Source: an uncultured Phascolarctobacterium sp. (lineage in GTDB: Bacteria > Bacillota > Negativicutes > Acidaminococcales > Acidaminococcaceae). Taken from it: 64,000 nucleotides of DNA. The notes under the pieces were generated by a model. It did not search any database. It saw only the letters and a list, made by a program, of their open reading frames with translations, and was not told the origin of the DNA. The translations under genes were made by a program, and so were the position numbers. The stretch is taken from contig NZ_CAAGLX010000014.1 in assembly GCF_900770955.1 (NCBI RefSeq), positions 91,911 to 155,910 of the forward strand. The letters are read 5' to 3'. Positions 1-7,075 of this stretch are shown piece by piece (the first letter of the stretch is position 1; each line of letters opens with the position of its first letter).

Positions 1-77
1 CGCTTTGCGGGCTTCTTACTGTAATCGCAATCATAAATTCAATAGCATTTAAAAATTAAAAGGAGGAAGAAGGGAAC

Positions 78-479
78 ATGAAAGAAAAGAAATTGTTGCA
101 AGAATACGTTTATCCTGCTGTTTTTCATGCGAACGATGATAACACGTATACTATTATTTTCCCGGATTTACCCGGCTGTATCAGCGAGGGCAAATCTTTA
201 GGTAACGCTATGAAGATGGCAGAAGCTGCGCTCACACAATGGATTGAATATTTAAAGGACAGCAAGGAAGAAATTCCTGCACCAAGCAAATTACGAGATG
301 TTGAATTGGAAAATAATGAGTTTGTTAATTTTATTAGAGCAGATATCAAAGATACTCGTGCAGTAAAACGTACGATTAGCCTTCCGCGCTGGATGGATGA
401 ACAGGCCGCCGAAGAAGGTCTGAGCTTATCCAAAATATTACAAGAAGCATTGTCTAAACGCTTTATCGCAGCAAACTAA
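78..479 (+). CDS. hicB: HicB-like antitoxin with C-terminal ribbon-helix-helix
   Basis: The 133-residue protein has the HicB fold signature at its N-terminus (YPAVFHANDDNTYTIIFPDL followed by PGC) and a C-terminal segment (KRTISLPRWMDEQAAEEGLS) that reads as a ribbon-helix-helix DNA-binding domain. HicB proteins neutralise the HicA mRNA interferase and repress their own operon. A strong AAGGAGG box precedes the ATG. No HicA gene follows, and the 77 bases upstream hold no recognisable HicA end, so the toxin is either further upstream, outside the window, or absent. It is probably part of the prophage left arm. Confidence 0.8.
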   Translation: MKEKKLLQEYVYPAVFHANDDNTYTIIFPDLPGCISEGKSLGNAMKMAEAALTQWIEYLKDSKEEIPAPSKLRDVELENNEFVNFIRADIKDTRAVKRTISLPRWMDEQAAEEGLSLSKILQEALSKRFIAAN

Positions 480-493
480 TATATTTATCGTTG

Positions 494-518
494 CGCCCCC
501 ATATCGGGGGCGTTTTTT
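494..518 (+). terminator. Intrinsic terminator after hicB
   Basis: A GC-rich 7-bp stem (CGCCCCC/GGGGGCG) with a 5-nt loop is followed by a run of T, 15 bases after the hicB stop codon. Confidence 0.85.
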
Positions 519-575
519 CTTCCGCCTACAGGTTTGTCTGAATTTGCAATATGCAAAAAATGCATATTACTTTTC

Positions 576-657
576 ATTTGCCGGCAATTTGCTGGTCATT
601 TGCTGGCGGCATTCTAAAACTGACTATATTGTTATAAGATAAAACACATGATATAAT
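576..657 (+). promoter_or_regulatory. Three helically phased repeats and a promoter
   Basis: Three copies of ATTTGCYGG start at 576, 587 and 598, exactly 11 bp apart, so they lie on one face of the helix. Just upstream, at 549-569, is a palindrome AATATGCA-N5-TGCATATT. Downstream is a plausible sigma-70 promoter: TTGTTA at 629-634, 17-bp spacer, TATAAT at 652-657. The arrangement suggests a regulator-controlled promoter for the membrane gene at 819, but the regulator is unknown. Confidence 0.45.
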
Positions 658-678
658 ATAGCCAGAAGGGAAGATGAA

Positions 679-786
679 TCATTTCTGCTTTGGTGGTAAT
701 GGCGCTGGTTTAGCAGGTGGCAGAGGCATGGTAAATTGATCGCTTCTGCTTTCACTGCTGGACGGCGCAGGGTTCGGTTTATTCAT
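679..786 (-). CDS. Possible 35-residue proline-rich peptide
   Basis: A short reading frame on the minus strand begins ATG at 786, 6-7 bases after an AAGAAGGTG ribosome site, and encodes a peptide with many Pro, Ser and Lys (for example PLPPAKPAPLPPKQK at the C-terminus). It diverges from the membrane gene at 819. No family is recognised. A competing 21-codon plus-strand frame overlaps it, so coding status is uncertain. Confidence 0.35.
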   Translation of the reverse strand: MNKPNPAPSSSESRSDQFTMPLPPAKPAPLPPKQK

Positions 787-818
787 TGTTTCACCTTCTT
801 TCGGGATGGAGGGATATT

Positions 819-1388
819 GTGGAATTAAATTTATTTCAAAATATTGCACAGGCAGCTCCGGGGTTTGTAGGCGTAGCAGCCTGCAAGCTTATGAACGGCA
901 ATGTACAAAAGGAAAAGTTAAATAATGAGGTTCTTGCTTACTTTCTTTTTGCTGCAGCAGCTTGGTTGCTGGCATTGGTGCTGAGCAATATTTGTCGGCT
1001 GTTAGGTATCCAGCTCAGCGAAATGATGCGAGTAGCTTGCGCTATTATCTTTGCCGGAGCGTTAGGAATGCTGTGGGCTGTATGGCTGCGTGATAAGGCT
1101 GTAATGTTAGCCAACGTTATCAACCGGCACTTCGGAAAGAATCCGATATTCGTTGAAGAAACGATTCTGGAAAAAGTTGGCTGCGACAACAGGCCTCATT
1201 ACTATGAAGTCTATAAAGCAGGCAATCTTATTGCTTCCGGCTGGGGCGAGCACTTCTTGAATAACGAAAAATCATTTTCCTTGCGAAGCATTGAAGGTTA
1301 TACCATGGAAGACCTGCAAGAATTCCGCGCTATTGTTTGGCGTGGAGAGGACATGGTATTGAAAGAGTATATTTTGAAAGAATACTGA
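819..1388 (+). CDS. Two-TM membrane protein, DUF6338-like
   Basis: The protein is 189 residues from a GTG at 819, chosen because GATGGAGGGA sits 4-14 bases upstream; a TTG further upstream has no ribosome site. It begins ELNLFQNIAQAAPGF, has two hydrophobic segments (about residues 37-57 and 68-90) and a soluble C-terminal domain (about 105-189) ending in charged residues. The N-terminal layout resembles DUF6338 membrane proteins, a family of unknown function; that assignment is from memory and tentative. Confidence 0.6.
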   Translation: MELNLFQNIAQAAPGFVGVAACKLMNGNVQKEKLNNEVLAYFLFAAAAWLLALVLSNICRLLGIQLSEMMRVACAIIFAGALGMLWAVWLRDKAVMLANVINRHFGKNPIFVEETILEKVGCDNRPHYYEVYKAGNLIASGWGEHFLNNEKSFSLRSIEGYTMEDLQEFRAIVWRGEDMVLKEYILKEY

Positions 1389-1395
1389 TCCTGAA

Positions 1396-1424
1396 GGCGC
1401 TCTCTTACGAGGGCGTCTTTTTTA
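1396..1424. terminator. Bidirectional terminator between convergent genes
   Basis: A 9-bp stem with wobble pairs (GGCGCTCTC/GAGGGCGTC, loop TTAC) is followed by T-rich sequence. It separates the plus-strand membrane gene from the minus-strand BRO gene, whose stop codon lies inside the T tract. Confidence 0.7.
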
Positions 1425-2216
1425 TTTTTTAGGTTTATCGAGCTGCTTAATACTTTCGCTTGGCGTAGGCAATTTTTCTGGCATTGTACCGCCGAGTTCT
1501 TCAATAGTTTTGCGAACGGTACGACCGACTTCGTAATGCACTTTGTTGGCAGCTTCTTTGCTACTGATATTCTCACGGCGCAGTTTGTCTTCTGCCTGCG
1601 TGATGCGGAACAGGTTCGCACCGAGTTCCACACTGCCCATGTGGTCTAAAATCTCTTGATTAGGTTTAAGCTTCTTGCGACGTTTTATATCGCCAGCGGT
1701 TTCACCGCCATAAAGTCCCATGTAACCGCTATTTTGAAATTTGGCGAAGTCAAGGTTCGTTTTTACGCCTGCGGCAAAGGCTGCATCAGCGAGAGCAACA
1801 TTATGCTGTTTGATATTATTTCGTGCTTCAATGCGAGCGTCTATTTCTTTGTTGAAAGCTTCTGCTGCTTCGAGGTCGTGGATATGGTCCGCACCGAGTT
1901 GCGCGAGCCACTGCTTGAATGGTTCGGCTTTAGGTGAGGGGATAGATTGGATAATACGCAGAATACCTTCTGTATTTGCGGTGTCAGTGAGACGCATTTT
2001 CCCGTCTTCTGCAAGCAATTTCAACCTGTGACAATTTGTCACGGTTTCATTACCTTCTGCTTTCATTCTTTGCTTTAGCTTGCGCCAATAAGCTGATTTA
2101 TCTGCACTGTCGGTCAATGCGCCGACAACATCGACAACAGAAAAGAACCATTCTCCGGCTTCATCGTTCCAAATGGAGCGAATCTGCGCACTCTGAAATA
2201 ATTTTACATCTTTCAT
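1422..2216 (-). CDS. BRO-N / DinD-like phage protein
   Basis: The 264-residue protein starts MKDVKLFQSAQIRSIWND and contains the BRO-N core WFFSVVDVVGALT followed by YWRKLKQRM, typical of BRO-family antirepressors and DinD-like proteins. The rest is helical and charged, ending in a Lys-rich tail. ATG 2216 is chosen because GAGG lies 9 bases upstream; a TTG at 2237 lacks a ribosome site. It sits next to the cI-like repressor on the same strand, so it belongs to the lysogeny module and probably influences the switch or the SOS response. Confidence 0.8.
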   Translation of the reverse strand: MKDVKLFQSAQIRSIWNDEAGEWFFSVVDVVGALTDSADKSAYWRKLKQRMKAEGNETVTNCHRLKLLAEDGKMRLTDTANTEGILRIIQSIPSPKAEPFKQWLAQLGADHIHDLEAAEAFNKEIDARIEARNNIKQHNVALADAAFAAGVKTNLDFAKFQNSGYMGLYGGETAGDIKRRKKLKPNQEILDHMGSVELGANLFRITQAEDKLRRENISSKEAANKVHYEVGRTVRKTIEELGGTMPEKLPTPSESIKQLDKPKK

Positions 2217-2243
2217 GTCTTCATTCCTCGCTTTCAAAATCTA

Positions 2244-2600
2244 TTATCCTAAACTCTCCACGTCTTCTTCCGCCTTACGCTGGAGCTTGGCCAGCTTAAC
2301 ATCAATAATATCGTCAATTTCTTCCTTGCCGTCAGCATCCAGCTGGCGGTATTTTTTTATGTGCGTTTCTTCCTGCTGGGTGAGGGAGAAAGAAGGGGAC
2401 GCTGGAGCATCAAAAAGCATAGCTGGCGATATTTTGAGAGCTTTGGCCAATAGCATGATTTTAGTATGCTTCATTGTTGCAAGATTTCCAGATTCCCATC
2501 TAGAAACAGTTGCTTCACTTACTCCGACTTTTTCAGCTAGTTCTTTCATTGTATAACCGCATTCTAAGCGTTTTTGTTTTATGATATCTTTTATATTCAT
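2244..2600 (-). CDS. CI-like phage repressor (XRE family)
   Basis: The 118-residue protein has an N-terminal XRE helix-turn-helix (residues 1-60; TMKELAEKVGVSEATVSRWE is the two-helix core) and a short helical C-terminus. It has no S24 peptidase domain, so RecA-stimulated self-cleavage is not expected and induction probably works another way. It is divergent to the Cro-like gene, with palindromic operators between them. AGAGGTG precedes the ATG at good spacing. Confidence 0.9.
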   Translation of the reverse strand: MNIKDIIKQKRLECGYTMKELAEKVGVSEATVSRWESGNLATMKHTKIMLLAKALKISPAMLFDAPASPSFSLTQQEETHIKKYRQLDADGKEEIDDIIDVKLAKLQRKAEEDVESLG

Positions 2601-2622
2601 GGAAACACCTCTTTCTGCTTAT

Positions 2623-2651
2623 AGTATACAGTCAACCTTGCGAAAATGCAA
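2623..2651 (-). promoter_or_regulatory. Lysogeny promoter for the CI-like gene
   Basis: On the minus strand TTGCAT (2646-2651), a 17-bp spacer and TATACT (2623-2628) form a good sigma-70 promoter. Operator O1 (2637-2652) overlaps its -35 and spacer, which fits autoregulation by the repressor. Confidence 0.75.
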
Positions 2652-2718
2652 TAAAAACTTGCAAAAAGTGTTGACATTAGCTTCCGAAAATGTTATTATG
2701 AACTTGCAGAAATGCAAG
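2637..2718. promoter_or_regulatory. Repressor operators O1-O3
   Basis: Three related sites share the form CTTGCA-N4-TGCAAG: O1 CTTGCG AAAA TGCAAT at 2637-2652, O2 CTTGCA AAAA GTGTTG at 2658-2673 (only the left half is good), and O3 CTTGCA GAAA TGCAAG at 2703-2718 (perfect dyad). O1 covers the CI promoter, O2 the -35 of the lytic promoter, and O3 its transcription start. Confidence 0.7.
2671..2699 (+). promoter_or_regulatory. Lytic promoter for the Cro-like gene
   Basis: TTGACA (2671-2676), exactly 17 bp, TATTAT (2694-2699). It is flanked by O2 and O3, so repressor binding would block RNA polymerase. Confidence 0.8.
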
Positions 2719-2733
2719 AAAGGGGTGATAGAA

Positions 2734-2994
2734 ATGGCTACAAATATTCCCGAGTTAAAAGCAGAGTGCACCCGTCATGGAGTGACTTTAGAAGAACTTG
2801 CGTCGAGAATTGGCGTTAATAATGCAACTCTCTACAGAAAAATGACTGGTAAAAGCGAATTTTATCGCAACGAATTGCAGGTCATTAGAGATGTATTGTG
2901 TCTGAATGATGAGAAATTCTTGCTTATTTTTTTGACAATAAACTTGCAAAAATGCAAGAAAAACAATCGGCTTACTAAGTGGCGCTGGCGGTAG
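2734..2994 (+). CDS. Cro-like XRE transcriptional regulator
   Basis: The 86-residue protein has a helix-turn-helix (VTLEELASRIGVNNATLYRK) and a short basic tail. AAGGGGTG precedes the ATG at 2734. It is the first gene of the lytic operon, divergent from the CI-like gene. A fourth perfect operator (2943-2958) lies inside its 3' end and is translated as part of the tail (NLQKCKK), so the DNA site and the protein end have evolved together. Confidence 0.75.
   Translation: MATNIPELKAECTRHGVTLEELASRIGVNNATLYRKMTGKSEFYRNELQVIRDVLCLNDEKFLLIFLTINLQKCKKNNRLTKWRWR
2943..2958. promoter_or_regulatory. Fourth operator-like dyad inside the cro-like gene
   Basis: CTTGCA AAAA TGCAAG is a perfect dyad identical in half-sites to O3, about 230 bp downstream. 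It could support DNA looping or act as a transcription roadblock for the early operon. Confidence 0.55.
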
Positions 2995-3006
2995 GGAGGT
3001 AATGAA

Positions 3007-3222
3007 ATGAAATTAGAGCTTACCCTTGATGAAGTTTCGGCCTGCACTATGGCTTTGTTATCCAAAGCGCAGGAAGCCGAAGAGGAAGCGCTGGGGTGCG
3101 AAAAGCTGCGCTGTGCTTCTGCCGTTGAGTTTTGGCAAAAGAGAGCTGAACTTTACAGAAAGGCCTACGAGGCTGTAAAGGCTCAGCGCGCCAGCTGGTG
3201 GGAGGAAACGCAAAGGCAATAA
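3007..3222 (+). CDS. Small phage early protein, unknown function
   Basis: A 71-residue protein, mostly helical and charged, with GGGAGGT 6 bases before the ATG. It is transcribed with the Cro-like gene 12 bases upstream, and its stop codon overlaps the next ATG (TAATG). No family is recognised. Confidence 0.7.
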   Translation: MKLELTLDEVSACTMALLSKAQEAEEEALGCEKLRCASAVEFWQKRAELYRKAYEAVKAQRASWWEETQRQ

Positions 3223-3416
3223 TGAGCATACAGTTTACGCCGGATACACCGGCAACGCGCCGCGCGTTTAATCGCTTGGCGCGGGAAAAATTAAAACTGC
3301 GCCTGCTGGCAGACATCCGCATGGACCTCATGGTCTGCGAGCTGGAAGGCTGGAGTAAGCTGGAGTATCTGGATGAGCTGCTGGCGCTGGTGCAGGAGCT
3401 GAGGAAGGGAGGGTGA
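3222..3416 (+). CDS. Small phage early protein, unknown function
   Basis: A 64-residue helical protein beginning MSIQFTPDTPATRRAFNRLA. The ATG shares a base with the upstream stop codon, which supports this start over the in-frame GTG at 3198 and implies translational coupling. No family is recognised. Confidence 0.65.
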   Translation: MSIQFTPDTPATRRAFNRLAREKLKLRLLADIRMDLMVCELEGWSKLEYLDELLALVQELRKGG

Positions 3417-3419
3417 GGG

Positions 3420-3704
3420 ATGGAAGATAAAAAAATACCTTTTGAGCTGTGGCTTCAGTATCATGAAAACTACAACAGACGTGATAGCAGAGCAAATAAG
3501 CAGCTCATCTGCGACAAGCTCTGCGAGGTGCTGCAGCTGACCAATCGCTTTTACGACCTGCAGTCGCTGGAGTACGTGGAAGAAAACGAGGATGAATCGC
3601 ATGTTTTTGCGAAGTTCACGCATGGCAGCACTATTGTAATCACTTCGATGGACAACAGCTGGGGCATGATTCTTGATATTATCAGACAGCTTCCGGGTGC
3701 GTGA
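3420..3704 (+). CDS. Small phage early protein, unknown function
   Basis: A 94-residue acidic protein; GGAGGGTGAGGG precedes the ATG. It begins MEDKKIPFELWLQYHENYNR and ends in a beta-rich segment. No recognised domain. Confidence 0.65.
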   Translation: MEDKKIPFELWLQYHENYNRRDSRANKQLICDKLCEVLQLTNRFYDLQSLEYVEENEDESHVFAKFTHGSTIVITSMDNSWGMILDIIRQLPGA

Positions 3705-3718
3705 GGGAGGGTGATTGC

Positions 3719-3832
3719 ATGGATGAAGTTGCTTTCAAACGTCTGGCAGAATACCTGCTCCGGTACGGAGTCGAAAAAGGGACCATTAAATTGTCGGACA
3801 ATAAAGAAGAAAAACAAGAAAAGACAGCGTGA
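3719..3832 (+). CDS. 37-residue phage peptide
   Basis: A short frame starting MDEVAFKRLAEYLLRYGVEK with a very good GAGGGAGGGTG ribosome site. It fits exactly between its neighbours, which makes it likely to be translated. The sequence predicts a short amphipathic helix followed by a charged tail. Function unknown. Confidence 0.5.
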   Translation: MDEVAFKRLAEYLLRYGVEKGTIKLSDNKEEKQEKTA

Positions 3833-3839
3833 AAGGGTG

Positions 3840-4109
3840 ATGAACATGAAAAAGCTGTTATTTGTCCTGCTGGCAGCTTGCTGCATTTGGGCGGCGTGGG
3901 ATGCAACACGTCCGGTTGATAATTATGTTGTCAAGACCGTTGCCGGAGAGGGCGATACCCTTTGGAACATTGTTGGCGGTGTCATGAGCCAAGAGGGTGA
4001 CCGCAGAGACATTCACGAGGTTATCTTTTATACACGCCAGATCAGCAACATCAAGGGCACACTGCAGCCGGGGGACATCGTGCTGATTCCCATTGAGGTG
4101 CGCAAATAA
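3840..4109 (+). CDS. Membrane-anchored LysM-like protein
   Basis: An 89-residue protein. Residues 1-20 form a signal or anchor (MKKLLFVLLAACCIWAAW), and the rest has the pattern of one LysM domain: VKTVAGEGDTLWNIV near the start and LQPGDIVLIP at the end. LysM binds peptidoglycan, so the protein probably sits at the cell envelope. ATG 3840 or 3846 are both possible; GGGTG lies upstream of each. Unusual place for an envelope protein, in the early operon. Confidence 0.6.
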   Translation: MNMKKLLFVLLAACCIWAAWDATRPVDNYVVKTVAGEGDTLWNIVGGVMSQEGDRRDIHEVIFYTRQISNIKGTLQPGDIVLIPIEVRK

Positions 4110-4129
4110 TGACTGCGCTTTCTACGTTC

Positions 4130-4172
4130 CATAAAAAGAAAAAGAGCATTGATATTGGCGTATCAATGCTCT
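4130..4172 (-). terminator. Terminator facing the minus strand
   Basis: A perfect 12-bp stem (AGAGCATTGATA/TATCAATGCTCT, 6-nt loop, 4143-4172) has a T-rich tail only when read on the minus strand (the A-rich tract 4130-4142). It lies between plus-strand genes, so it would stop antisense transcription into the early operon. Confidence 0.6.
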
Positions 4173-4279
4173 AAGAAGTGAAAAATATGAGAAAAAGAAT
4201 TAAATTGTTCACACAAAAGTGAAAATAAAAGTAAAAAGTGAAATCACATATATTATAACAAACATAAGGAGTGAAATCA

Positions 4280-4516
4280 ATGCAGATTGAGTTTAAATTG
4301 GAAAGAAGAATCGGTGCTCTCAGCGAGAACCCTTCCGGCTACACCAAGGAGCTGAACGTGGTTGGCTGGGATGGTAAATACACAAAATATGACCTGCGCA
4401 CCTGGAACCCCAACGGCAAGCCCGGCAAGGGCATTACGCTGACCAAAGAGGAGCTGAAGAAGCTGCACAAGCTCATCGGCGAGGAAATCCGCCAAATGGG
4501 AGGACGCAATGAGTAG
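4280..4516 (+). CDS. PC4/YdbC-family ssDNA-binding protein
   Basis: The 78-residue protein matches the PC4-like YdbC family: LSENPSGYTKELNVVGWDG, KYDLRTWNP and GKGITLTKEEL are the family's conserved blocks. YdbC-type proteins bind single-stranded DNA as dimers and are common in phage and Firmicutes genomes. ATG 4280 is preceded by AAGGAGTGA. It is probably involved in replication or recombination with the HUH, RusA and PcfJ genes downstream. Short AAGTGAAA repeats lie in the AT-rich leader (4176-4247). Confidence 0.85.
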   Translation: MQIEFKLERRIGALSENPSGYTKELNVVGWDGKYTKYDLRTWNPNGKPGKGITLTKEELKKLHKLIGEEIRQMGGRNE

Positions 4517-4871
4517 TATCACCCGTAAAAATAAGCGTCGTGCAGCATTTAAATGTGCAAAGCAGGGCATTGCCCCGGCGCAGGCGATTGCGGCATCGGC
4601 AGCGCGCGAAATCAAAGTAACAAAGGAAGCAGCGGCTGAGACCATGGAGGTCTTGCTGCAGGCCATAGCGCTCGTGGCGGCGTATGATTATGGCAAGCTC
4701 AACGCTAAGGATACCCGCCTTGATGTGTTGGCCAAACAATTATACCAACGCAGCATTCAGGTTAAGAAGCGCCAGCTGAATGAAGAGGAAAATAAAACCT
4801 GTCAGCGCTTTGCCGGTGCAGTTATGGAAATTTGGGAAAAAGAGGAAGGGAAAAGTTATGCAGAAGATTGA
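4509..4871 (+). CDS. Phage early protein, unknown function
   Basis: A 120-residue protein with a basic N-terminus (MSSITRKNKRRAAFKCAKQG) and a helical acidic C-terminus. It overlaps the YdbC gene by 8 bases and the next gene by 14. No family is recognised; the basic N-terminus suggests nucleic-acid contact, which is inference only. Confidence 0.6.
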   Translation: MSSITRKNKRRAAFKCAKQGIAPAQAIAASAAREIKVTKEAAAETMEVLLQAIALVAAYDYGKLNAKDTRLDVLAKQLYQRSIQVKKRQLNEEENKTCQRFAGAVMEIWEKEEGKSYAED

Positions 4872-5031
4872 TTATTATGCTGTATCACGCAGTATGTATG
4901 GCTTGCTGCGCAATAAACGCATCAGCTACAAAGGACATCTGCTTGTTGAAGCTCGTAGAAAAGCACGCCATCAGGTATCTAATTTTGTTTTGCATCGCAA
5001 AGCACGTAAATTGAAAGACATGGAGGGTTAG
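4858..5031 (+). CDS. 57-residue basic phage protein
   Basis: It starts MQKIDYYAVSRSMYGLLRNK and is rich in Arg, Lys and His. GAGGAAGGG lies upstream of the ATG, and the stop codon is 2 bases before the next start. No family recognised. Confidence 0.55.
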   Translation: MQKIDYYAVSRSMYGLLRNKRISYKGHLLVEARRKARHQVSNFVLHRKARKLKDMEG

Positions 5032-5033
5032 CA

Positions 5034-5432
5034 ATGGTATTAACTGAAGGACAGAAACAGGCAATTAAAAAGCTGGATAAAGAAATGGAAGCAGCCAAGG
5101 ATCCATGCTCTAAGTATATTGCTGAGCAGCTGCTGCAGCTGGCAACTTCTTGCCCGGAGGTTGCAGAAAAAATCCTTGAGCAAAAGGAAACCTTGGCCGG
5201 GGCGCTGGATGCCATCAAGGCAGAGGCCAAGAAGCACGCTGTTGGCGGCTGTGGCTGCGTGGATGAGGCGCAGGCGGTTGAGATTGCCTGTAAATATTAC
5301 AACATCAAGGCCACAGAGCCTGCAGCAGGGGCAACGGCCGCGCACCAAGCGCTTGGCAAAGCGCTTGAAACGTCGATGGATACTGGCACTGGCGCTGCTG
5401 CCGTAAGTGTCAATCTTGATGATTTTTTCTAA
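5034..5432 (+). CDS. PcfK-like / AcrIIA9-family protein
   Basis: The 132-residue protein has the block ILEQKETLAGALDAIKAEAK followed by GGCGCVDEAQAVEIACKYYNI and ends in LDDFF, the pattern of PcfK-like proteins (PF14058). AcrIIA9, a Cas9 inhibitor found in gut bacteria, belongs to this family, so this may be an anti-CRISPR; PcfK homologues are also encoded on conjugative plasmids next to PcfJ. Here too it lies directly before a pcfJ gene. The family match is from recall; inhibitory activity is inference. Confidence 0.75.
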   Translation: MVLTEGQKQAIKKLDKEMEAAKDPCSKYIAEQLLQLATSCPEVAEKILEQKETLAGALDAIKAEAKKHAVGGCGCVDEAQAVEIACKYYNIKATEPAAGATAAHQALGKALETSMDTGTGAAAVSVNLDDFF

Positions 5433-5452
5433 TTTCAAGAAGGTGAAATCAA

Positions 5453-7075
5453 TTGAAAAAGAAGGAAATAGAGCAGGCGGTTGTTAAGTGTTGGCCTGAA
5501 AGCAGAGAAAGACTGCTGGGCGATAAAGATTTCCTGCACTTTATGCGGTATTTCCCTGCTGGCATTGGCGATAAAGTGAAACGCTATTTTAATCAGGTAG
5601 CCACGGGAAACGAAAACTTTTTCATGGTGCCTGACCGTGAAGATAAGCAAAAGGCCATATGCAGCAGGTGTGGCAAGCACATTGTTCTTGCTAAGTTTAA
5701 GTTAAGCCATAAAGACAGAACAACTTGCCCGAAATGTGGAGCAGATGGTGAGGTTGTACATGCCTGGCGAAGAGCACGTACCCAAGCGAAGTATTATTTT
5801 ACATATTTTGAACGTGCTCTGTATGACAAAGAAGCTATAATCGCTCGCAGCTTTGCTGTCTATCGCTGTATATGCACCGATACCGGAGAAATATTTGACG
5901 ATTATGTTCCACGTGAATATTACCTGATGCGCAAGGGGGAAGCAATCCATTGGACGCATGAATGCGATTTTTGGGGTCATGAATGGTGGAGCAAAAGAAG
6001 AAGCTTGTACAGCAAGGATTATGTTATGGAGCTTAGCGGTTACCAGGTATGCCTTGGCTTAGACAGGCTGAAGCCGCTTTTAAAGGATAGCTGGCTAAAA
6101 TACAGTCAGCTGGATGCTTTCATCAGGCTGACAGGAGCAGAAGATGCTTTCCGGTATATAGAGCTTTATCAAAAGCATCCGCAGCTAGAGCACATAATGA
6201 AAATGGGACTGTGGAACATAATAGCGGAAGGCTTACGATGCCACAGCTTCCGGAGTATATTCAACTGGAAGGGCAAAACACCTAAGGACCTGTTTGGAAT
6301 ACCAATCGGCAAAGGAGATATGCTTGCACTATCAGCTTTGGCGGTGGATATGGATACATTTAAACTGGCGCTGTATCTAAAGAAAAATTCGCGCTTTAGT
6401 CTTGTAGACCTTGCACAAAAGCGCAAGGAGCTGGAACAGCTGAGTAACTTCGACACATGCGAAAGGTTTGACACATTGAAAGGCTATGGCGTTTGCGCAG
6501 AAGAGACTTTAAAGTATATACTTCGACAGCAGCGGAAAAAGACAAGATACTACAGCATCCGAGGAATTCTTATTGACTGGATTGATTACCTGCAAGACTG
6601 CGGCAAGATTGGCTTAAACATGGAAGATACAGCGGTGCTGAAGCCGCATGATCTGCAGCAGGCACACCATAACATTATTACACAGCTTAAGATTAAAGCA
6701 GATGAAGAGCTTGATAAGCAGATTGCCCAACTTAAAGAGGAACGCAAGCAGTATAACTTTACCGCCGGCGGTTTTTCAGCAAAGGTTGCAGAAAGCTCAT
6801 CGGAGCTTATTGCTGAAGGCAAAGTCCTGCATCATTGCGTAGGAACATATGCAGATAAACACGCCAAAGGTAAATGCACCATTATCCTGATACGCAGACT
6901 GGAAGAACCGGAAGTGCCATTTTATACAATGGAGCTTGTTGGTCCTGAAAAGCGAATCATTCAGGTGCGCGGTAACCATAACTGTGGCATGACGCAGGAG
7001 GTAGAAGCCTTTGTTGAGAGCTATAAAAAATATTTAGCGGAACTAGGGAAGAAGAAGGGAGCGAAAGCAGCATGA
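5453..7075 (+). CDS. pcfJ: PcfJ-like protein
   Basis: The 540-residue protein has a zinc ribbon near residues 64-95 (CSRCGK and CPKCGA) and the PcfJ core near the C-terminus: LHHCVGTYADKHAKGKCTII around residue 460 and IIQVRGNHN around 502. PcfJ-like proteins occur in plasmids and phages, usually beside PcfK, and their biochemical role is not settled. The start codon is an ATT-neighbouring TTG at 5453 with AAGGTGAAA upstream. The 3' end overlaps the next gene by ATGA. Confidence 0.85.
   Translation: MKKKEIEQAVVKCWPESRERLLGDKDFLHFMRYFPAGIGDKVKRYFNQVATGNENFFMVPDREDKQKAICSRCGKHIVLAKFKLSHKDRTTCPKCGADGEVVHAWRRARTQAKYYFTYFERALYDKEAIIARSFAVYRCICTDTGEIFDDYVPREYYLMRKGEAIHWTHECDFWGHEWWSKRRSLYSKDYVMELSGYQVCLGLDRLKPLLKDSWLKYSQLDAFIRLTGAEDAFRYIELYQKHPQLEHIMKMGLWNIIAEGLRCHSFRSIFNWKGKTPKDLFGIPIGKGDMLALSALAVDMDTFKLALYLKKNSRFSLVDLAQKRKELEQLSNFDTCERFDTLKGYGVCAEETLKYILRQQRKKTRYYSIRGILIDWIDYLQDCGKIGLNMEDTAVLKPHDLQQAHHNIITQLKIKADEELDKQIAQLKEERKQYNFTAGGFSAKVAESSSELIAEGKVLHHCVGTYADKHAKGKCTIILIRRLEEPEVPFYTMELVGPEKRIIQVRGNHNCGMTQEVEAFVESYKKYLAELGKKKGAKAA

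Noticed and set aside
1..77. End of a hicA gene before hicB
   Set aside because: None of the three frames resembles the HicA C-terminus; the longest open one is hydrophobic (LLTVIAIINSIAF).
661..726. 21-codon plus-strand frame (MNHFCFGGNGAGLAGGRGMVN)
   Set aside because: No family, low complexity, and in conflict with a minus-strand frame that has a better ribosome site.
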